From NCBI GenBank assembly GCA_035967975.1, contig JAWQFQ010000021.1:1-64000 (forward strand): DNA of 64,000 nucleotides, read 5' to 3'. The notes under the pieces are model-generated. The model searched no databases. It saw only the letters and a program-made list of their open reading frames with translations, and was not told where the DNA came from. Shown in pieces: positions 25,884 to 34,460 of the stretch. The translations under genes and the position numbers were made by a program. How positions within the stretch are numbered: the first letter of the stretch is position 1; every line of letters starts with the position of its first letter. Source of the stretch: Scytonema sp035967975 (GTDB lineage Bacteria; Cyanobacteriota; Cyanobacteriia; Cyanobacteriales; Nostocaceae).

Positions 25884-26675
25884 AATTTCCTGTGTAGGGT
25901 TAAATGTTAATCAATTTGTCTTATCCCTTGCAGTATTGCGTGTAGGGTGGGTAATGCTAGCGTTCCCACCCTGCAATTTTAATGCCGCTTTAGGGACTTC
26001 CAAGAAATAAATTTGGACCGAATGTGGTATCTGCTCGTTCACGGGCGAGGACGCCCGTACCACAAGAAATACTGTCCGACTGTTTTATTTGAAACTCCCT
26101 TATCTCCTCATCTCCTCAAGGAAAAAATTTCCGAGTCTCTTGGAAATTTTTTGGCCCCTTATGTTAAGAAAAATTTACATCTTGATTGAGGGTTAAAGAT
26201 GGAATGAGAAACTTGAATATGTTGTTATGGCTGGATTAGCAACAAACTTAAAAAAATCTGAACAATCGCAGATCACGCTTTGGGTAGATCGTTCATGAAG
26301 TTTTGTTACAAAAAAAAGATTCCTTTCTCAGGCAAAGTCCTTATATGTAAAGGATTTGAGGCTTTTCTTATTGGTCTATCTCATTTATTCATAATTTGTA
26401 ACAGATTATGCCCCAATAGCGTTGTATAAACATAATCTGGAGGGGTTAAAGAACAGACGAAAGTTAAACAAGGCAGTTAAATTCAAAGCTTGCCAGTTTC
26501 TCATAAAATGACCCCAGTTTCTCATAATTTCTCGTCCACACGAGGGGGGAGAGCGTGAGAGAGGTCGAGAAACAGCTTGACTTGAAGGGTCTGTTGTTTG
26601 CCATTCCAAAATTCATAAAACATTCCCAGTTTTAATCAAGACAGCACTCAACTAAGCGATTAGGAGAAAAAGTCC
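25884..26675. promoter_or_regulatory. cpc operon upstream region
   Basis: About 790 bases without a gene. A MITE-like copy is at 25992-26100. CAAAAAAAAGATTC at 26309-26322 is shared with the pec upstream region. A long leader leads to AGGAGAAAA before the cpcB ATG. The strong cpc promoter should lie here; I cannot place -35/-10 boxes with confidence. Confidence 0.55.
25992..26100. mobile_element. MITE-like element, AGGGACTTCC family, short copy
   Basis: It begins AGGGACTTCCAAGAAATAAA and ends TTTTATTTGAAACTCCCT, 109 bases, with the internal GGGCGAGGACGCCCGTACC segment typical of the family. It lies between the pec and cpc operons. Confidence 0.7.
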
Positions 26676-27194
26676 ATGTTAGACGCATTCGCTAAGGTAG
26701 TTTCCCAAGCCGATTCCAGAGGAGAATTCCTAAGCAACGAGCAACTAGATGCTCTGACCAACATGGTGAAAGACGGAAACAAGCGCTTGGATACCGTAAA
26801 CCGCATCACCAGCAATGCTTCCAAGATCGTTACCGATGCCGCTCGTTCTCTGTTTGAAGATCAACCCCAGTTGATTGCTCCTGGCGGTAATGCTTACACC
26901 AACCGTCGCATGGCTGCTTGTCTGCGCGACATGGAAATCATCTTACGCTATGTTACCTACGCAATCTTAGCAGGTGACGCTAGCGTCCTCGATGACCGTT
27001 GCTTGAATGGCTTGCGCGAAACCTACCAAGCTTTGGGTACTCCTGGTTCTTCCGTTGCTTCTGGCGTACAGAAGATGAAGGATGCTGCTATCAAGATTGC
27101 TAACGATCCAGCAGGTATTACCCAAGGTGACTGTAGCCAACTCATGTCTGAAGTAGCTGGCTACTTCGATCGCGCTGCTGCTGCAGTTGCCTAG
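26676..27194 (+). CDS. cpcB: Phycocyanin beta subunit
   Basis: The 172-aa beta phycobiliprotein has bilin cysteines Cys82 (AACLRDMEI) and Cys153 (GDCSQL) and Asn72 (PGGNAYTN), the residue methylated by CpcM. It pairs with CpcA to form the inner rod hexamers. It is the first gene of the long cpc operon. Confidence 0.98.
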   Translation: MLDAFAKVVSQADSRGEFLSNEQLDALTNMVKDGNKRLDTVNRITSNASKIVTDAARSLFEDQPQLIAPGGNAYTNRRMAACLRDMEIILRYVTYAILAGDASVLDDRCLNGLRETYQALGTPGSSVASGVQKMKDAAIKIANDPAGITQGDCSQLMSEVAGYFDRAAAAVA

Positions 27195-27269
27195 TAACGA
27201 GAGAAAAGCCAGTACCAAAAAAAAGGTATTTAGGCATAAAAATCTATAACATCAAGGAGATTGAACACG

Positions 27270-27758
27270 ATGAAAACCCCAATTACCGAAGCAATTGCAG
27301 CTGCTGATACCCAAGGACGTTTTCTGGGCAACACCGAATTACAAGCTGTTAACGGTCGTTTTGAGCGTGCTACTGCTAGCATGGAAGCTGCTCGCTCTTT
27401 GACTCAAAATTCTCAGCGCCTAATTGATGGTGCAGCTCAAGCTGTATATCAAAAGTTCCCCTACACCACCCAAATGCAGGGACCTCAGTACGCTGCTGAT
27501 TCTCGTGGTAAGTCCAAGTGTGCTCGTGACGTTGGTCACTACCTACGTATGGTAACCTACTGCTTGGTTGCTGGTGGTACAGGTCCAATGGATGAGTACT
27601 TAATCGCTGGTTTGGATGAAATCAACCGTTCCTTTGAATTGTCCGGCAGCTGGTACGTAGAAGCTCTCAAGCACATCAAAGCTAACCACGGTCTTTCTGG
27701 TCAAGCTGCTAACGAAGCCAACACCTACATTGATTACGCTATCAACGCTCTAAGCTAG
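27270..27758 (+). CDS. cpcA: Phycocyanin alpha subunit
   Basis: The 162-aa alpha phycobiliprotein (MKTPITEAIAAADTQGRFL) binds phycocyanobilin at Cys84 (KSKCARDVG), attached by CpcE/CpcF. The ATG at 27270 gives the conserved N terminus and has AAGGAGA in front; an upstream TTG is rejected. Confidence 0.98.
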   Translation: MKTPITEAIAAADTQGRFLGNTELQAVNGRFERATASMEAARSLTQNSQRLIDGAAQAVYQKFPYTTQMQGPQYAADSRGKSKCARDVGHYLRMVTYCLVAGGTGPMDEYLIAGLDEINRSFELSGSWYVEALKHIKANHGLSGQAANEANTYIDYAINALS

Positions 27759-27765
27759 ATTGCGT

Positions 27766-27831
27766 AATGCCCGGAGAGGGATGCAAGTGCTGGATGAATG
27801 CATTTAGCAGTTGGATCTCGCTCCGGGCATT
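27766..27831 (+). terminator. Stem-loop between cpcA and cpcC
   Basis: The arms AATGCCCGGAG (27766-27776) and CTCCGGGCATT (27821-27831) pair perfectly around a 44-base loop and are followed by GTTTTAC. It begins shortly after the cpcA stop, so it can work as partial terminator or as a stabilising stem that makes the cpcBA message more abundant than the linker message. Confidence 0.7.
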
Positions 27832-27918
27832 GTTTTACCTAGAGATTGATAAAAAATACTTATCGGACACTTGGGTGGAAAGTAGCCACGTAGTGTAAAT
27901 AAATAGGGGGAAAGAGAA

Positions 27919-28779
27919 ATGGCGATTACAGCCGCAGCATCCAGGCTGGGAACAGAAGCTTTTAGCGATACACCTCGCGTCGAACTGCGCCCCAACGCCA
28001 GCAAAGATGAGGTAGAAGCGGTGATTCGTGCCGTATATCGGCAAGTTTTGGGGAATGACTATTTAATGGCATCAGAACGGCTCAAAAGCGCAGAATCACT
28101 CCTGCGGGATGGAAACCTGACAGTGCGGGAGTTTGTGCGTAGCGTTGCCAAGTCAGAACTCTACAAGAAGAAATTTTTCTACAACAATTTTCAAACCCGC
28201 TTCATAGAACTCAACTATAAGCATCTGTTGGGTCGAGCTCCTTATGATGAGTCGGAAGTGGTTTATCACCTGGACTTGTATCATAACGAAGGGTACGATA
28301 CCGAAATAGACTCTTACATTGATTCTGTAGAGTATCAAACTAACTACGGAGATAATGTAGTACCCTACTATCGCGGTTTTGCAACTCAACCAGGACAAAA
28401 AACCGTAGGGTTTAATCGGATGTTCAGGTTATACCGGGGTTATGCCAATAGCGATCGCGCCCAAGTAGAAGGTAAAACCTCCCGCTTAGCAAGGGAATTG
28501 GCAACGAACAGTGCCGCTTCAATAGTAGGTCCTTCTGGTCAAAATGAAAACTGGGGATTCCGTTCATCCAGCGATGTAGCTCCTCGGAAAAATTTAGGGA
28601 ACGCAGTTGGAGAAGGCGATCGCGTCTATCGGATCGAAGTCACAGGGCTTCTCGGTCCCGGTTACCCCAGAGTTCGCCGCAGCAGCACCGCTTACTTTGT
28701 GCCTTACGAACGCCTTTCAGAAAAATTGCAGCAACTTCAGCGCCAAGGCGGGAAAATCGTTAGCATCAACCCAGCATAA
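27919..28779 (+). CDS. cpcC: Phycocyanin rod linker
   Basis: The 286-aa linker has a PBS-linker domain (about 20-150, FIELNYKHLLGRAPYDESE) and a C-terminal CpcD-like domain (about 235-286, YRIEVTGLLG through ERLSEKLQQL). It joins phycocyanin hexamers in the rod. The GGGGGAAAGAGAA before its ATG is a plausible ribosome binding site. Confidence 0.95.
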   Translation: MAITAAASRLGTEAFSDTPRVELRPNASKDEVEAVIRAVYRQVLGNDYLMASERLKSAESLLRDGNLTVREFVRSVAKSELYKKKFFYNNFQTRFIELNYKHLLGRAPYDESEVVYHLDLYHNEGYDTEIDSYIDSVEYQTNYGDNVVPYYRGFATQPGQKTVGFNRMFRLYRGYANSDRAQVEGKTSRLARELATNSAASIVGPSGQNENWGFRSSSDVAPRKNLGNAVGEGDRVYRIEVTGLLGPGYPRVRRSSTAYFVPYERLSEKLQQLQRQGGKIVSINPA

Positions 28780-28782
28780 TGT

Positions 28783-28850
28783 TGGGTCTTGGGTGTGGGG
28801 TGTGGGGTGTAGGGAAAAATTCACTACACCCTACCCCCTACACCCTGTCC
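28783..28850. repeat. GGGTGTG tandem repeats with inverted arm (cpcC-cpcD gap)
   Basis: GGTGTGGGGTGTAGGG is followed by the complementary CCCTACCCCCTACACC, giving a GC-rich fold-back between cpcC and cpcD. Confidence 0.75.
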
Positions 28851-28887
28851 CTGACTAGTTAACAAGCAACACTACAGGAGAAAGAGG

Positions 28888-29142
28888 ATGTTCGGTCAAA
28901 CTACAGTTGGAACTGGTGGTATCTCTAGTGCAAGCAGCCGGATGTTTCGTTATGAAGTCGTAGGCTTGCGTCAGAATACCGAGAATGACAAGAATAGCTA
29001 CGACATCCGTCGTAGTGGTAGTGTATTCATCACAGTGCCATACAGCCGGATGAACGAAGAAATGCAACGTATTACCCGCATGGGCGCGAAAATCGTCAAA
29101 ATTGAACCTTTAACCGCTGAAAGCGCAGCAGAAGCTAACTAA
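28888..29142 (+). CDS. cpcD: Small rod-capping linker
   Basis: The 84-aa protein is a single CpcD domain (FRYEVVGLRQNTENDKNSYD, then VPYSRMNEEMQRI), which caps the core-distal end of phycocyanin rods. The length is standard. Only 10 bases separate it from cpcE. Confidence 0.95.
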   Translation: MFGQTTVGTGGISSASSRMFRYEVVGLRQNTENDKNSYDIRRSGSVFITVPYSRMNEEMQRITRMGAKIVKIEPLTAESAAEAN

Positions 29143-29152
29143 AGCTTTAGCA

Positions 29153-29983
29153 ATGATAGAACCCGGTACGGAAGAAGATTTTGCAAATAACGGACAACCA
29201 CTGACAGCCGAGCAAGCAATTGCACAGCTACAATCATCAGATTTGGGTCTCCGCTACTATGCCGCTTGGTGGCTGGGTAAGTTTCGTATAAAGTCGGAAG
29301 AAGCTGTAGATGCCCTGATTGCGGCGCTAGAAGATGAAGCCGACAGGACAGAACTGGGAGGCTATCCTCTACGACGTAATGCGGCTAGGGCGTTGGGGAA
29401 ATTAGGCAACACAAAAGCCGTTCCTGGCTTAATTCAGTGCTTGGAATGCCCCGACTTCTACGTGCGGGAAGCAGCAGCTCTAGCATTAGAAATGCTGCGC
29501 GACCCCAGCGCTAAAACTGCACTGATACAACTGCTAGATGGGGGTGTAGAAGCAGCCGTGCAAGTACCGGGACGCCCTCATTTAACCCAGCCATATGAAG
29601 CGGTTTTAGAAGCCTTAGGAGCAATTGATGCGACTGAGGCTATTCCCCTAATTCAACCTTTTCTGGAGCATCCCGTACCAAGGGTACAGTGCGCCGCAGC
29701 TAGAGCGATGTACCAACTGACACAGAACTCCCAATACGGGGAACGTTTAGTGAAAACGTTGGAAAGCAACGACTTGAAATTGCGTCGCATTGCCTTAGGA
29801 GACTTAGGCGCAATAGGGTACATAGCAGCAGCAGATGCCATTGCTAAAGCCTCAGTAGAAAATAGTTTTAAACTTATTGCCCTCAAAGGCTTGCTAGAGC
29901 ATCAACTCCAACAGGAGCCAGATGCACTCTCCCTTACTGATGACGCCATTCGGGTTATGAATCTGATGGATTCGTTGTTGTAG
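29153..29983 (+). CDS. cpcE: Phycocyanobilin:CpcA lyase subunit CpcE
   Basis: The 276-aa protein is made of HEAT-like repeats (LRYYAAWWLGKFRIKSEEA, PLRRNAARALGKLGNTKAVP). With CpcF it attaches phycocyanobilin to CpcA Cys84. It is homologous to PecE throughout. Confidence 0.96.
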   Translation: MIEPGTEEDFANNGQPLTAEQAIAQLQSSDLGLRYYAAWWLGKFRIKSEEAVDALIAALEDEADRTELGGYPLRRNAARALGKLGNTKAVPGLIQCLECPDFYVREAAALALEMLRDPSAKTALIQLLDGGVEAAVQVPGRPHLTQPYEAVLEALGAIDATEAIPLIQPFLEHPVPRVQCAAARAMYQLTQNSQYGERLVKTLESNDLKLRRIALGDLGAIGYIAAADAIAKASVENSFKLIALKGLLEHQLQQEPDALSLTDDAIRVMNLMDSLL

Positions 29984-29988
29984 CGATC

Positions 29989-30068
29989 GGTTAGTGGTTA
30001 GTAGTTAGTAGTTAGTAGTTTTCAACTAACAATTAACCACTAACAACTAACCATTAACAACTAACTCA
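29989..30068. repeat. TTAGTAG tandem repeats with inverted arm (cpcE-cpcF gap)
   Basis: GTTAGTAG-type heptamers are followed by AACTAACAATTAACCAC in the opposite sense, so the gap can fold into a long hairpin. Confidence 0.8.
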
Positions 30069-30074
30069 TAACAA

Positions 30075-30692
30075 ATGACTGACACCCAACAATTAATTCG
30101 CGCCGTTACCGAGGCGGACTCACCAGCGCGAATGGTGGCGGCGGTGCAAAAATTGGCTTTCTCAAAAGATGTGGCAGCAATTCCAACTCTCATAACAGTA
30201 TTCGGTTACAACAACCCAGGTGCAGCGATCGCAGCCGTGACTGGATTGGTAGAGTTGGGCGATGTTGCAGTTCCTCAATTGCTAGAGCAAATCGACGAAT
30301 ATAACTATGGCGCACGGGCTTACTCAATTCGCACCTTAGCGGCGATCGGTGACCCCCGCGCCATAGATGTGTTACTTGTAGCAGCTGCCACAGACTTTGC
30401 ACCAAGTGTTCGTCGTGCTGCAGCTAAGGGATTGGGCAATTTACACTGGCACAAACTGGATGCTGCGGAACGCCTAAAAGCGCAAACCAAAGCAATGGAA
30501 ACCTTGCTTTCTATTTCCCTCGATTCAGATTGGTCGATTCGCTATGCCGCTACTGTTGGTTTGCAAGGGCTAGTGAAAATACCCGATTTACAAAGCCCTA
30601 TCCAATCTAGATTTAAGGAAATACTAGAAGCTGATGCTGAGAAAGTAGTCCGCGCCCGCGTACAGTTAGCTCAAGGAGTTGTGAGTAGTTAG
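30075..30692 (+). CDS. cpcF: Phycocyanobilin:CpcA lyase subunit CpcF
   Basis: The 205-aa HEAT-repeat protein (ALIRTL-like helices: GARAYSIRTLAAIGDPRAID, VRRAAAKGLGNL) is the second subunit of the CpcE/F lyase. It lacks the NHCQGN motif of PecF, as expected for a lyase without isomerase activity. Its last codons run into a heptameric repeat. Confidence 0.95.
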   Translation: MTDTQQLIRAVTEADSPARMVAAVQKLAFSKDVAAIPTLITVFGYNNPGAAIAAVTGLVELGDVAVPQLLEQIDEYNYGARAYSIRTLAAIGDPRAIDVLLVAAATDFAPSVRRAAAKGLGNLHWHKLDAAERLKAQTKAMETLLSISLDSDWSIRYAATVGLQGLVKIPDLQSPIQSRFKEILEADAEKVVRARVQLAQGVVSS

Positions 30693-30755
30693 TAGTTAGT
30701 AGTTAGTAGAAAATTCAACTAACTACTAACCACTATCTACTAACAACTAACTAGT
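30681..30755. repeat. TTAGTAG tandem repeats with inverted arm (cpcF-cpcG1 gap)
   Basis: GTTAGTAGTTAGTAG is followed by CAACTAACTACTAACCAC. The repeat overlaps the last four codons of cpcF, so it has grown into the gene end. Confidence 0.75.
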
Positions 30756-30790
30756 TCCTTCCATAACATAAAACAAGGTAAAAGTTAAAA

Positions 30791-31627
30791 ATGTCAATAC
30801 CACTGCTTTCAGTTTTACCAACCACGCAAAACCAGCGTGTCGAAGGATACGAAGTTCCTGGTGAAGACACACCTCCAATTTATCGGTTGACAGACGCCAT
30901 CTCAGATGCTGATGTTGATGCCATCATTTGGGCAGGATATCGGCAAATTTTTAGCGAACACCTCATTTTAGAAAGCCACCGTCAACTCTATCTGGAATCT
31001 CAACTGCGAAATCGGGCAATTAACGTTCGGGACTTGATCCGGGGATTGGGTAAATCGGAGGTTTACCGCCAACTTGTAGGAGAAACTAACTCCAATTACC
31101 GCTTGGTAGATATCAGCTTCAAGCGGTTTTTAGGACGTGCTACCTATAATAAAGATGAACAGATTGCTTGGTCGATCGTCATTGCAACAAAAGGGTTGAA
31201 TGGTTTCATTGATGCATTGGTGGACAGCGACGAATACCGCCAGAACTTTGGCGATGACATCGTTCCTTTCCAACGTCGCCGATTCAAAGACAGACCCTTT
31301 AACTTGGTGAACCCCCGCTACGCTGATTACTGGCGCAATCGCTTGATGGAACAATCCTTCGCAGGTCGTTCTTATTATCAGGTTGCACTTTCAGGACAAT
31401 CTGTGGACAGAGGAGTCCGTGGTTCTATTCCTGCTAACTTCCTAACAATGGCAGCAAGTATCGCTCCGGGTGGCATGAGTTATCAGCGTACACAAGACAG
31501 AGCCAGAAATTACATCGCTGACGTAGAGCTTCCTGAATCCTACAGTCAAGCAGCAGCGCAACCAACTGTGAAACCCACAAAAGTTGCCCTTCCTTATCGT
31601 TATGTTCCTGAAAATAAGACAATTTAG
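30791..31627 (+). CDS. cpcG1: Rod-core linker CpcG, first copy
   Basis: The 278-aa protein has the rod-core linker domain (about 15-190): NQRVEGYEVPGEDTPPIYRL, then SNYRLVDISFKRFLGRATYNKDE and RFKDRPFNLVNPRY. CpcG attaches rods to the allophycocyanin core. It has a longer C-terminal tail than the other two copies (RSYYQVALSG onward). Confidence 0.95.
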   Translation: MSIPLLSVLPTTQNQRVEGYEVPGEDTPPIYRLTDAISDADVDAIIWAGYRQIFSEHLILESHRQLYLESQLRNRAINVRDLIRGLGKSEVYRQLVGETNSNYRLVDISFKRFLGRATYNKDEQIAWSIVIATKGLNGFIDALVDSDEYRQNFGDDIVPFQRRRFKDRPFNLVNPRYADYWRNRLMEQSFAGRSYYQVALSGQSVDRGVRGSIPANFLTMAASIAPGGMSYQRTQDRARNYIADVELPESYSQAAAQPTVKPTKVALPYRYVPENKTI

Positions 31628-31885
31628 TTCGTGGTTAGTGGTTAGTGGTTAGTGGTTAGTAGTTAGTGGTTAGTGGTTAGTGGTTAATTGAAAAATCAAC
31701 CAACAACTATNNNNNNNNNNNNNNNNNNNNNNNNNNNNNNNNNNNNNNNNNNNNNNNNNNNNNNNNNNNNNNNNNNNNNNNNNNNNNNNNNNNNNNNNNN
31801 NNNNNNNNNNCAACTATCAACCAACAACTATCAACTATCAACCAACAACTATCAACTATCAACCAACAACTATCAACTATCAACC
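31628..31885. repeat. Heptameric repeats with 100-N assembly gap (cpcG1-cpcG2)
   Basis: GTTAGTG-type repeats (31628-31685) and inverted CAACTAT/CAACCAA repeats (31690-31710 and 31811-31885) flank exactly 100 N at 31711-31810. The gap is a place-holder of unknown true length. Confidence 0.9.
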
Positions 31886-32629
31886 ATGCCAATCCCCATT
31901 CTTGAATACAAACCCAGTTCCCAAAACCAGCGCGTTGCTGGTTACGAAGTTCCTAACGAAGACACTCCTAGAATTTATCGCTTAGAAGATTCTCCTTCTG
32001 ATAGCGAAATCAAAGAGTTAATTTGGGCTGCTTATCGTCAAGTTGTCAGCGAACACGAAATCTTGAATTTCTACCGCCAGACAAATTTAGAGTCACAGTT
32101 GAAGAATCGCGCAATTACTGTACGTGACTTCGTTCGGGGTTTAGCAAAGTCAGAAGGTTACCGTCGCTTGGTGGTTGAGACAAACTCCAATTACCGTGTT
32201 GTAGAAGTCACCTTGAAGCGGCTGTTAGGACGTGCGCCTTACAACAAAGACGAAGAAATCGCTTGGTCAATTAAAATTGCTACCCTGGGTTTTGACGGTT
32301 TTGTTGATGCTTTGTTGGACTCTGAAGAGTATCTGACTAGTTTTGGTGAGAATACAGTTCCTTACCAACGCCGTCGCTTTAAGGATAGACCTTTTAACTT
32401 GGTGACACCCCGCTACGGAAACTACTGGCGCGATAAGCAAGAGGAAGAACGCTACAAGTGGGGCGACATCAACAACTTCATGGCTATGGCGAGTTCTATC
32501 AGGGTTAATCCTGTTAAGTATACGTCGGTTAACACCGCAAGCATCCAGATTCCCAACACAACACGGGAGACAAAGCCTGAAGGTATTCCTGTTTCCATCA
32601 GTCCTACTGCGAGTTTCCCATCGCGGTAG
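31886..32629 (+). CDS. cpcG2: Rod-core linker CpcG, second copy
   Basis: The 247-aa protein has the rod-core linker domain (VAGYEVPNEDTPRIYRLED, SNYRVVEVTLKRLLGRAPYN, RFKDRPFNLVTPRYGNYWRD). The ATG at 31886 gives MPIPILEYKPSSQNQR, matching the other copies. The frame is also open upstream into the repeat and N stretch, but that is not coding. The numbering is by order, not by proven orthology. Confidence 0.93.
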   Translation: MPIPILEYKPSSQNQRVAGYEVPNEDTPRIYRLEDSPSDSEIKELIWAAYRQVVSEHEILNFYRQTNLESQLKNRAITVRDFVRGLAKSEGYRRLVVETNSNYRVVEVTLKRLLGRAPYNKDEEIAWSIKIATLGFDGFVDALLDSEEYLTSFGENTVPYQRRRFKDRPFNLVTPRYGNYWRDKQEEERYKWGDINNFMAMASSIRVNPVKYTSVNTASIQIPNTTRETKPEGIPVSISPTASFPSR

Positions 32630-32776
32630 AAGCTAGATTTTTCGTCAACACTTCTGGCGAAGAACCGAATGCGGGAAAATAAGTTAAGGATGAATGAGGA
32701 TGTTGAGCGATCGCCCCTTTTTCAGTTGTCCTAACTCTTTGTTGAAATAGTTGATAATTAACGAGGAAAAACAAAA

Positions 32777-33550
32777 ATGGCACTGCCATTACTTCAATAC
32801 AAACCAAGCAGTCAAAATCAGAGAGTCAAAAGCTTTGGCAAAGCCGACCAAAACGAAGACACTCCGTATATCTACAGACTTGAAGATGTCAGCAGTTATA
32901 CTGACATTCAAAACATCATTTGGGCGGGGTATCGCCAAGTTTTCAGCGAACACGAGATTCTCAGTTTCAACCGCCAAAAGAATCTAGAATCCCAGCTAAA
33001 AACTGGTTCAATTACCGTACGTGACTTCATCCGTGGTTTAGCTCAGTCTGAAGCTTTTTACCGTTTGGTAGTCTCAGTAAATAACAACTACCGTTTGGTA
33101 GAAATCTGCCTGAAGCGCTTGTTAGGTCGTGAGCCTTACAACAAAGATGAAGAAATCGCCTGGTCAATTAAAATTGCTACCTTGGGCTTTAAAGGTTTTG
33201 TTGACGCTCTTGTAGACAGTCAGGAATACACCGACAGCTTTGGCGAAAGCACTGTTCCTTATCAGCGCAAGCGCATGGAAGGACGCCCCTTCAACTTGGT
33301 TACTCCTCGCTACGGCGAAGACTTCCAAGAAACCGCTGGTACCGTCACCACCGACTGGCGTTTTACCCTGGACAAATTCTACAGCCGCAAGTCTCAAGAA
33401 CGTCGGTTACCAGAAGGCGACCCACGCAAATACAGCGATATGGCAGAGTCCATTAATGCTAAAGGTAATTACGCTCAACGCATTTCCGCGTTTGAGATTG
33501 ATTATCTCAACTTAGTGCCTAGACGTAGCGGTGTTACTGGTAGACGCTAA
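32777..33550 (+). CDS. cpcG3: Rod-core linker CpcG, third copy
   Basis: The 257-aa protein matches cpcG1 and cpcG2 (MALPLLQYKPSSQNQRVKSF, NNYRLVEICLKRLLGREPYN, RMEGRPFNLVTPRYGEDF). It differs in the C-terminal 75 residues. It is the last gene of the operon. Confidence 0.95.
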   Translation: MALPLLQYKPSSQNQRVKSFGKADQNEDTPYIYRLEDVSSYTDIQNIIWAGYRQVFSEHEILSFNRQKNLESQLKTGSITVRDFIRGLAQSEAFYRLVVSVNNNYRLVEICLKRLLGREPYNKDEEIAWSIKIATLGFKGFVDALVDSQEYTDSFGESTVPYQRKRMEGRPFNLVTPRYGEDFQETAGTVTTDWRFTLDKFYSRKSQERRLPEGDPRKYSDMAESINAKGNYAQRISAFEIDYLNLVPRRSGVTGRR

Positions 33551-33580
33551 GATTTAAACTCTGAATACTTAAACTTTCAT

Positions 33581-33670
33581 ACTGGGTCTGGTAACCGTGT
33601 TGATGTAATAGTAAGTTGACATTTTGTTAGCTGAGTATTACATGAAGCGGAAACTAGACCCAGTCGTTTT
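33581..33670 (+). terminator. Likely terminator of the cpc operon
   Basis: ACTGGGTCT (33581-33589) pairs with AGACCCAGT (33656-33664), followed by CGTTTTTATT. The loop is long (66 bases), so the call is moderate. It lies 30 bases after the cpcG3 stop. Confidence 0.5.
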
Positions 33671-33730
33671 TATTAACGTGGAACTATGGCTGCGGTAACT
33701 TCTGCGAAACCGGGTTTCTAATTTTCGCTT

Positions 33731-33815
33731 AGAGACTTCCAAATAAAAAAGTATCCAAAAATCTATTGTGGTATTACAGATTTAAAGGACGGGCGGGGAC
33801 GCCCGTACCACAAGA
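33731..33815. mobile_element. Partial copy of the AGGGACTTCC MITE-like family
   Basis: It starts AGAGACTTCCAAATAAAAAA and continues GTATCCAAAAATCT, which is the reverse complement of the right end of the copy at 5582-5883. The GGGCGGGGACGCCCGTACC segment follows. The far terminus is not visible. Confidence 0.65.
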
Positions 33816-33940
33816 TTGTGCGATCGCAAGAATTGCTCCTCGGAGGCGATCGCCTGTATCATTTTCTATAGTATGTCCCAAGAAACACAGGGGTGTAGGG
33901 GAAAAGAGTGTTTCCAATACTGCGTAGGTTAAGGAAAATT

Positions 33941-34015
33941 GTAGGTTGGGTTGAGCGTAAGCGTTACCCAACAAATGCTGATAAATGTTGGGTTTCGTTC
34001 CTCAACCCAACCTAC
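33941..34015. repeat. Inverted repeat of the GTAGGTTGGGTTGAG type
   Basis: GTAGGTTGGGTTGAG at 33941 is matched by its exact complement ending at 34015, and the interior has a second pair ACCCAACA/TGTTGGGT. This is a small fold-back element of the sort widespread in cyanobacteria. Confidence 0.7.
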
Positions 34016-34046
34016 CTTAAATTTTAATTTTTAGCTTAATGGAAAA

Positions 34047-34445
34047 ATGACCCGTATTTTTAATCCGGAATCTTACGGTAAACTACTTGCTAAATATCAG
34101 CCAAAAACAATTACTACTGAAGAAGAAAACTTGCAAGCCCTCACTATTGCCCAGGACTTAGAACATCGTCCCAGTAGAACACTAGAAGAGGAGATGCTTT
34201 TGGAACTGCTGGTGACGTTGATTGAGAAGTTTGAAGAAACTCATTATCCAATCCCTGAAGGTACACCCCATTCAATGTTAATGCATCTGATGGAAGCACG
34301 CGATATAACAACAGATGCAATAGCTAGCTTATTTGGTTCATCGGAAATAGCTTTGGAAATTATCAATGGTGAACGCAGCATTACTAAAGCAGAAGCAAAG
34401 ATGCTTGCTGAATACTTCCATGTAGATGCTAGTTTATTTACTTAA
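34047..34445 (+). CDS. HigA-like antitoxin / HTH regulator
   Basis: The 132-aa protein has an N-terminal helical part (LQALTIAQDLEHR) and a C-terminal XRE-type HTH (MEARDITTDAIASLFGSSE, then GERSITKAEAKMLAEYFHV). This matches the HigA-like antitoxins that usually follow a HigB toxin. No HigB is encoded upstream (the 500-base gap is non-coding), so it is an orphan. Confidence 0.75.
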   Translation: MTRIFNPESYGKLLAKYQPKTITTEEENLQALTIAQDLEHRPSRTLEEEMLLELLVTLIEKFEETHYPIPEGTPHSMLMHLMEARDITTDAIASLFGSSEIALEIINGERSITKAEAKMLAEYFHVDASLFT

Positions 34446-34460
34446 TGACTGAATAATTAG

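Larger units (their letters stand above)
33551..34046. other. Non-coding gap after cpcG3
   Basis: No gene is present. Apart from the terminator it holds a half GAAACCGGGTTTC hairpin near 33707-33720, a partial MITE-like copy at 33731-33815 and an inverted repeat at 33941-34015. Confidence 0.6.

Noticed and set aside
31688..31885. Open frame upstream of cpcG2 through the N stretch
   Set aside because: It only translates tandem repeats (QLSTNNY units) and unknown bases; the gene starts at 31886.
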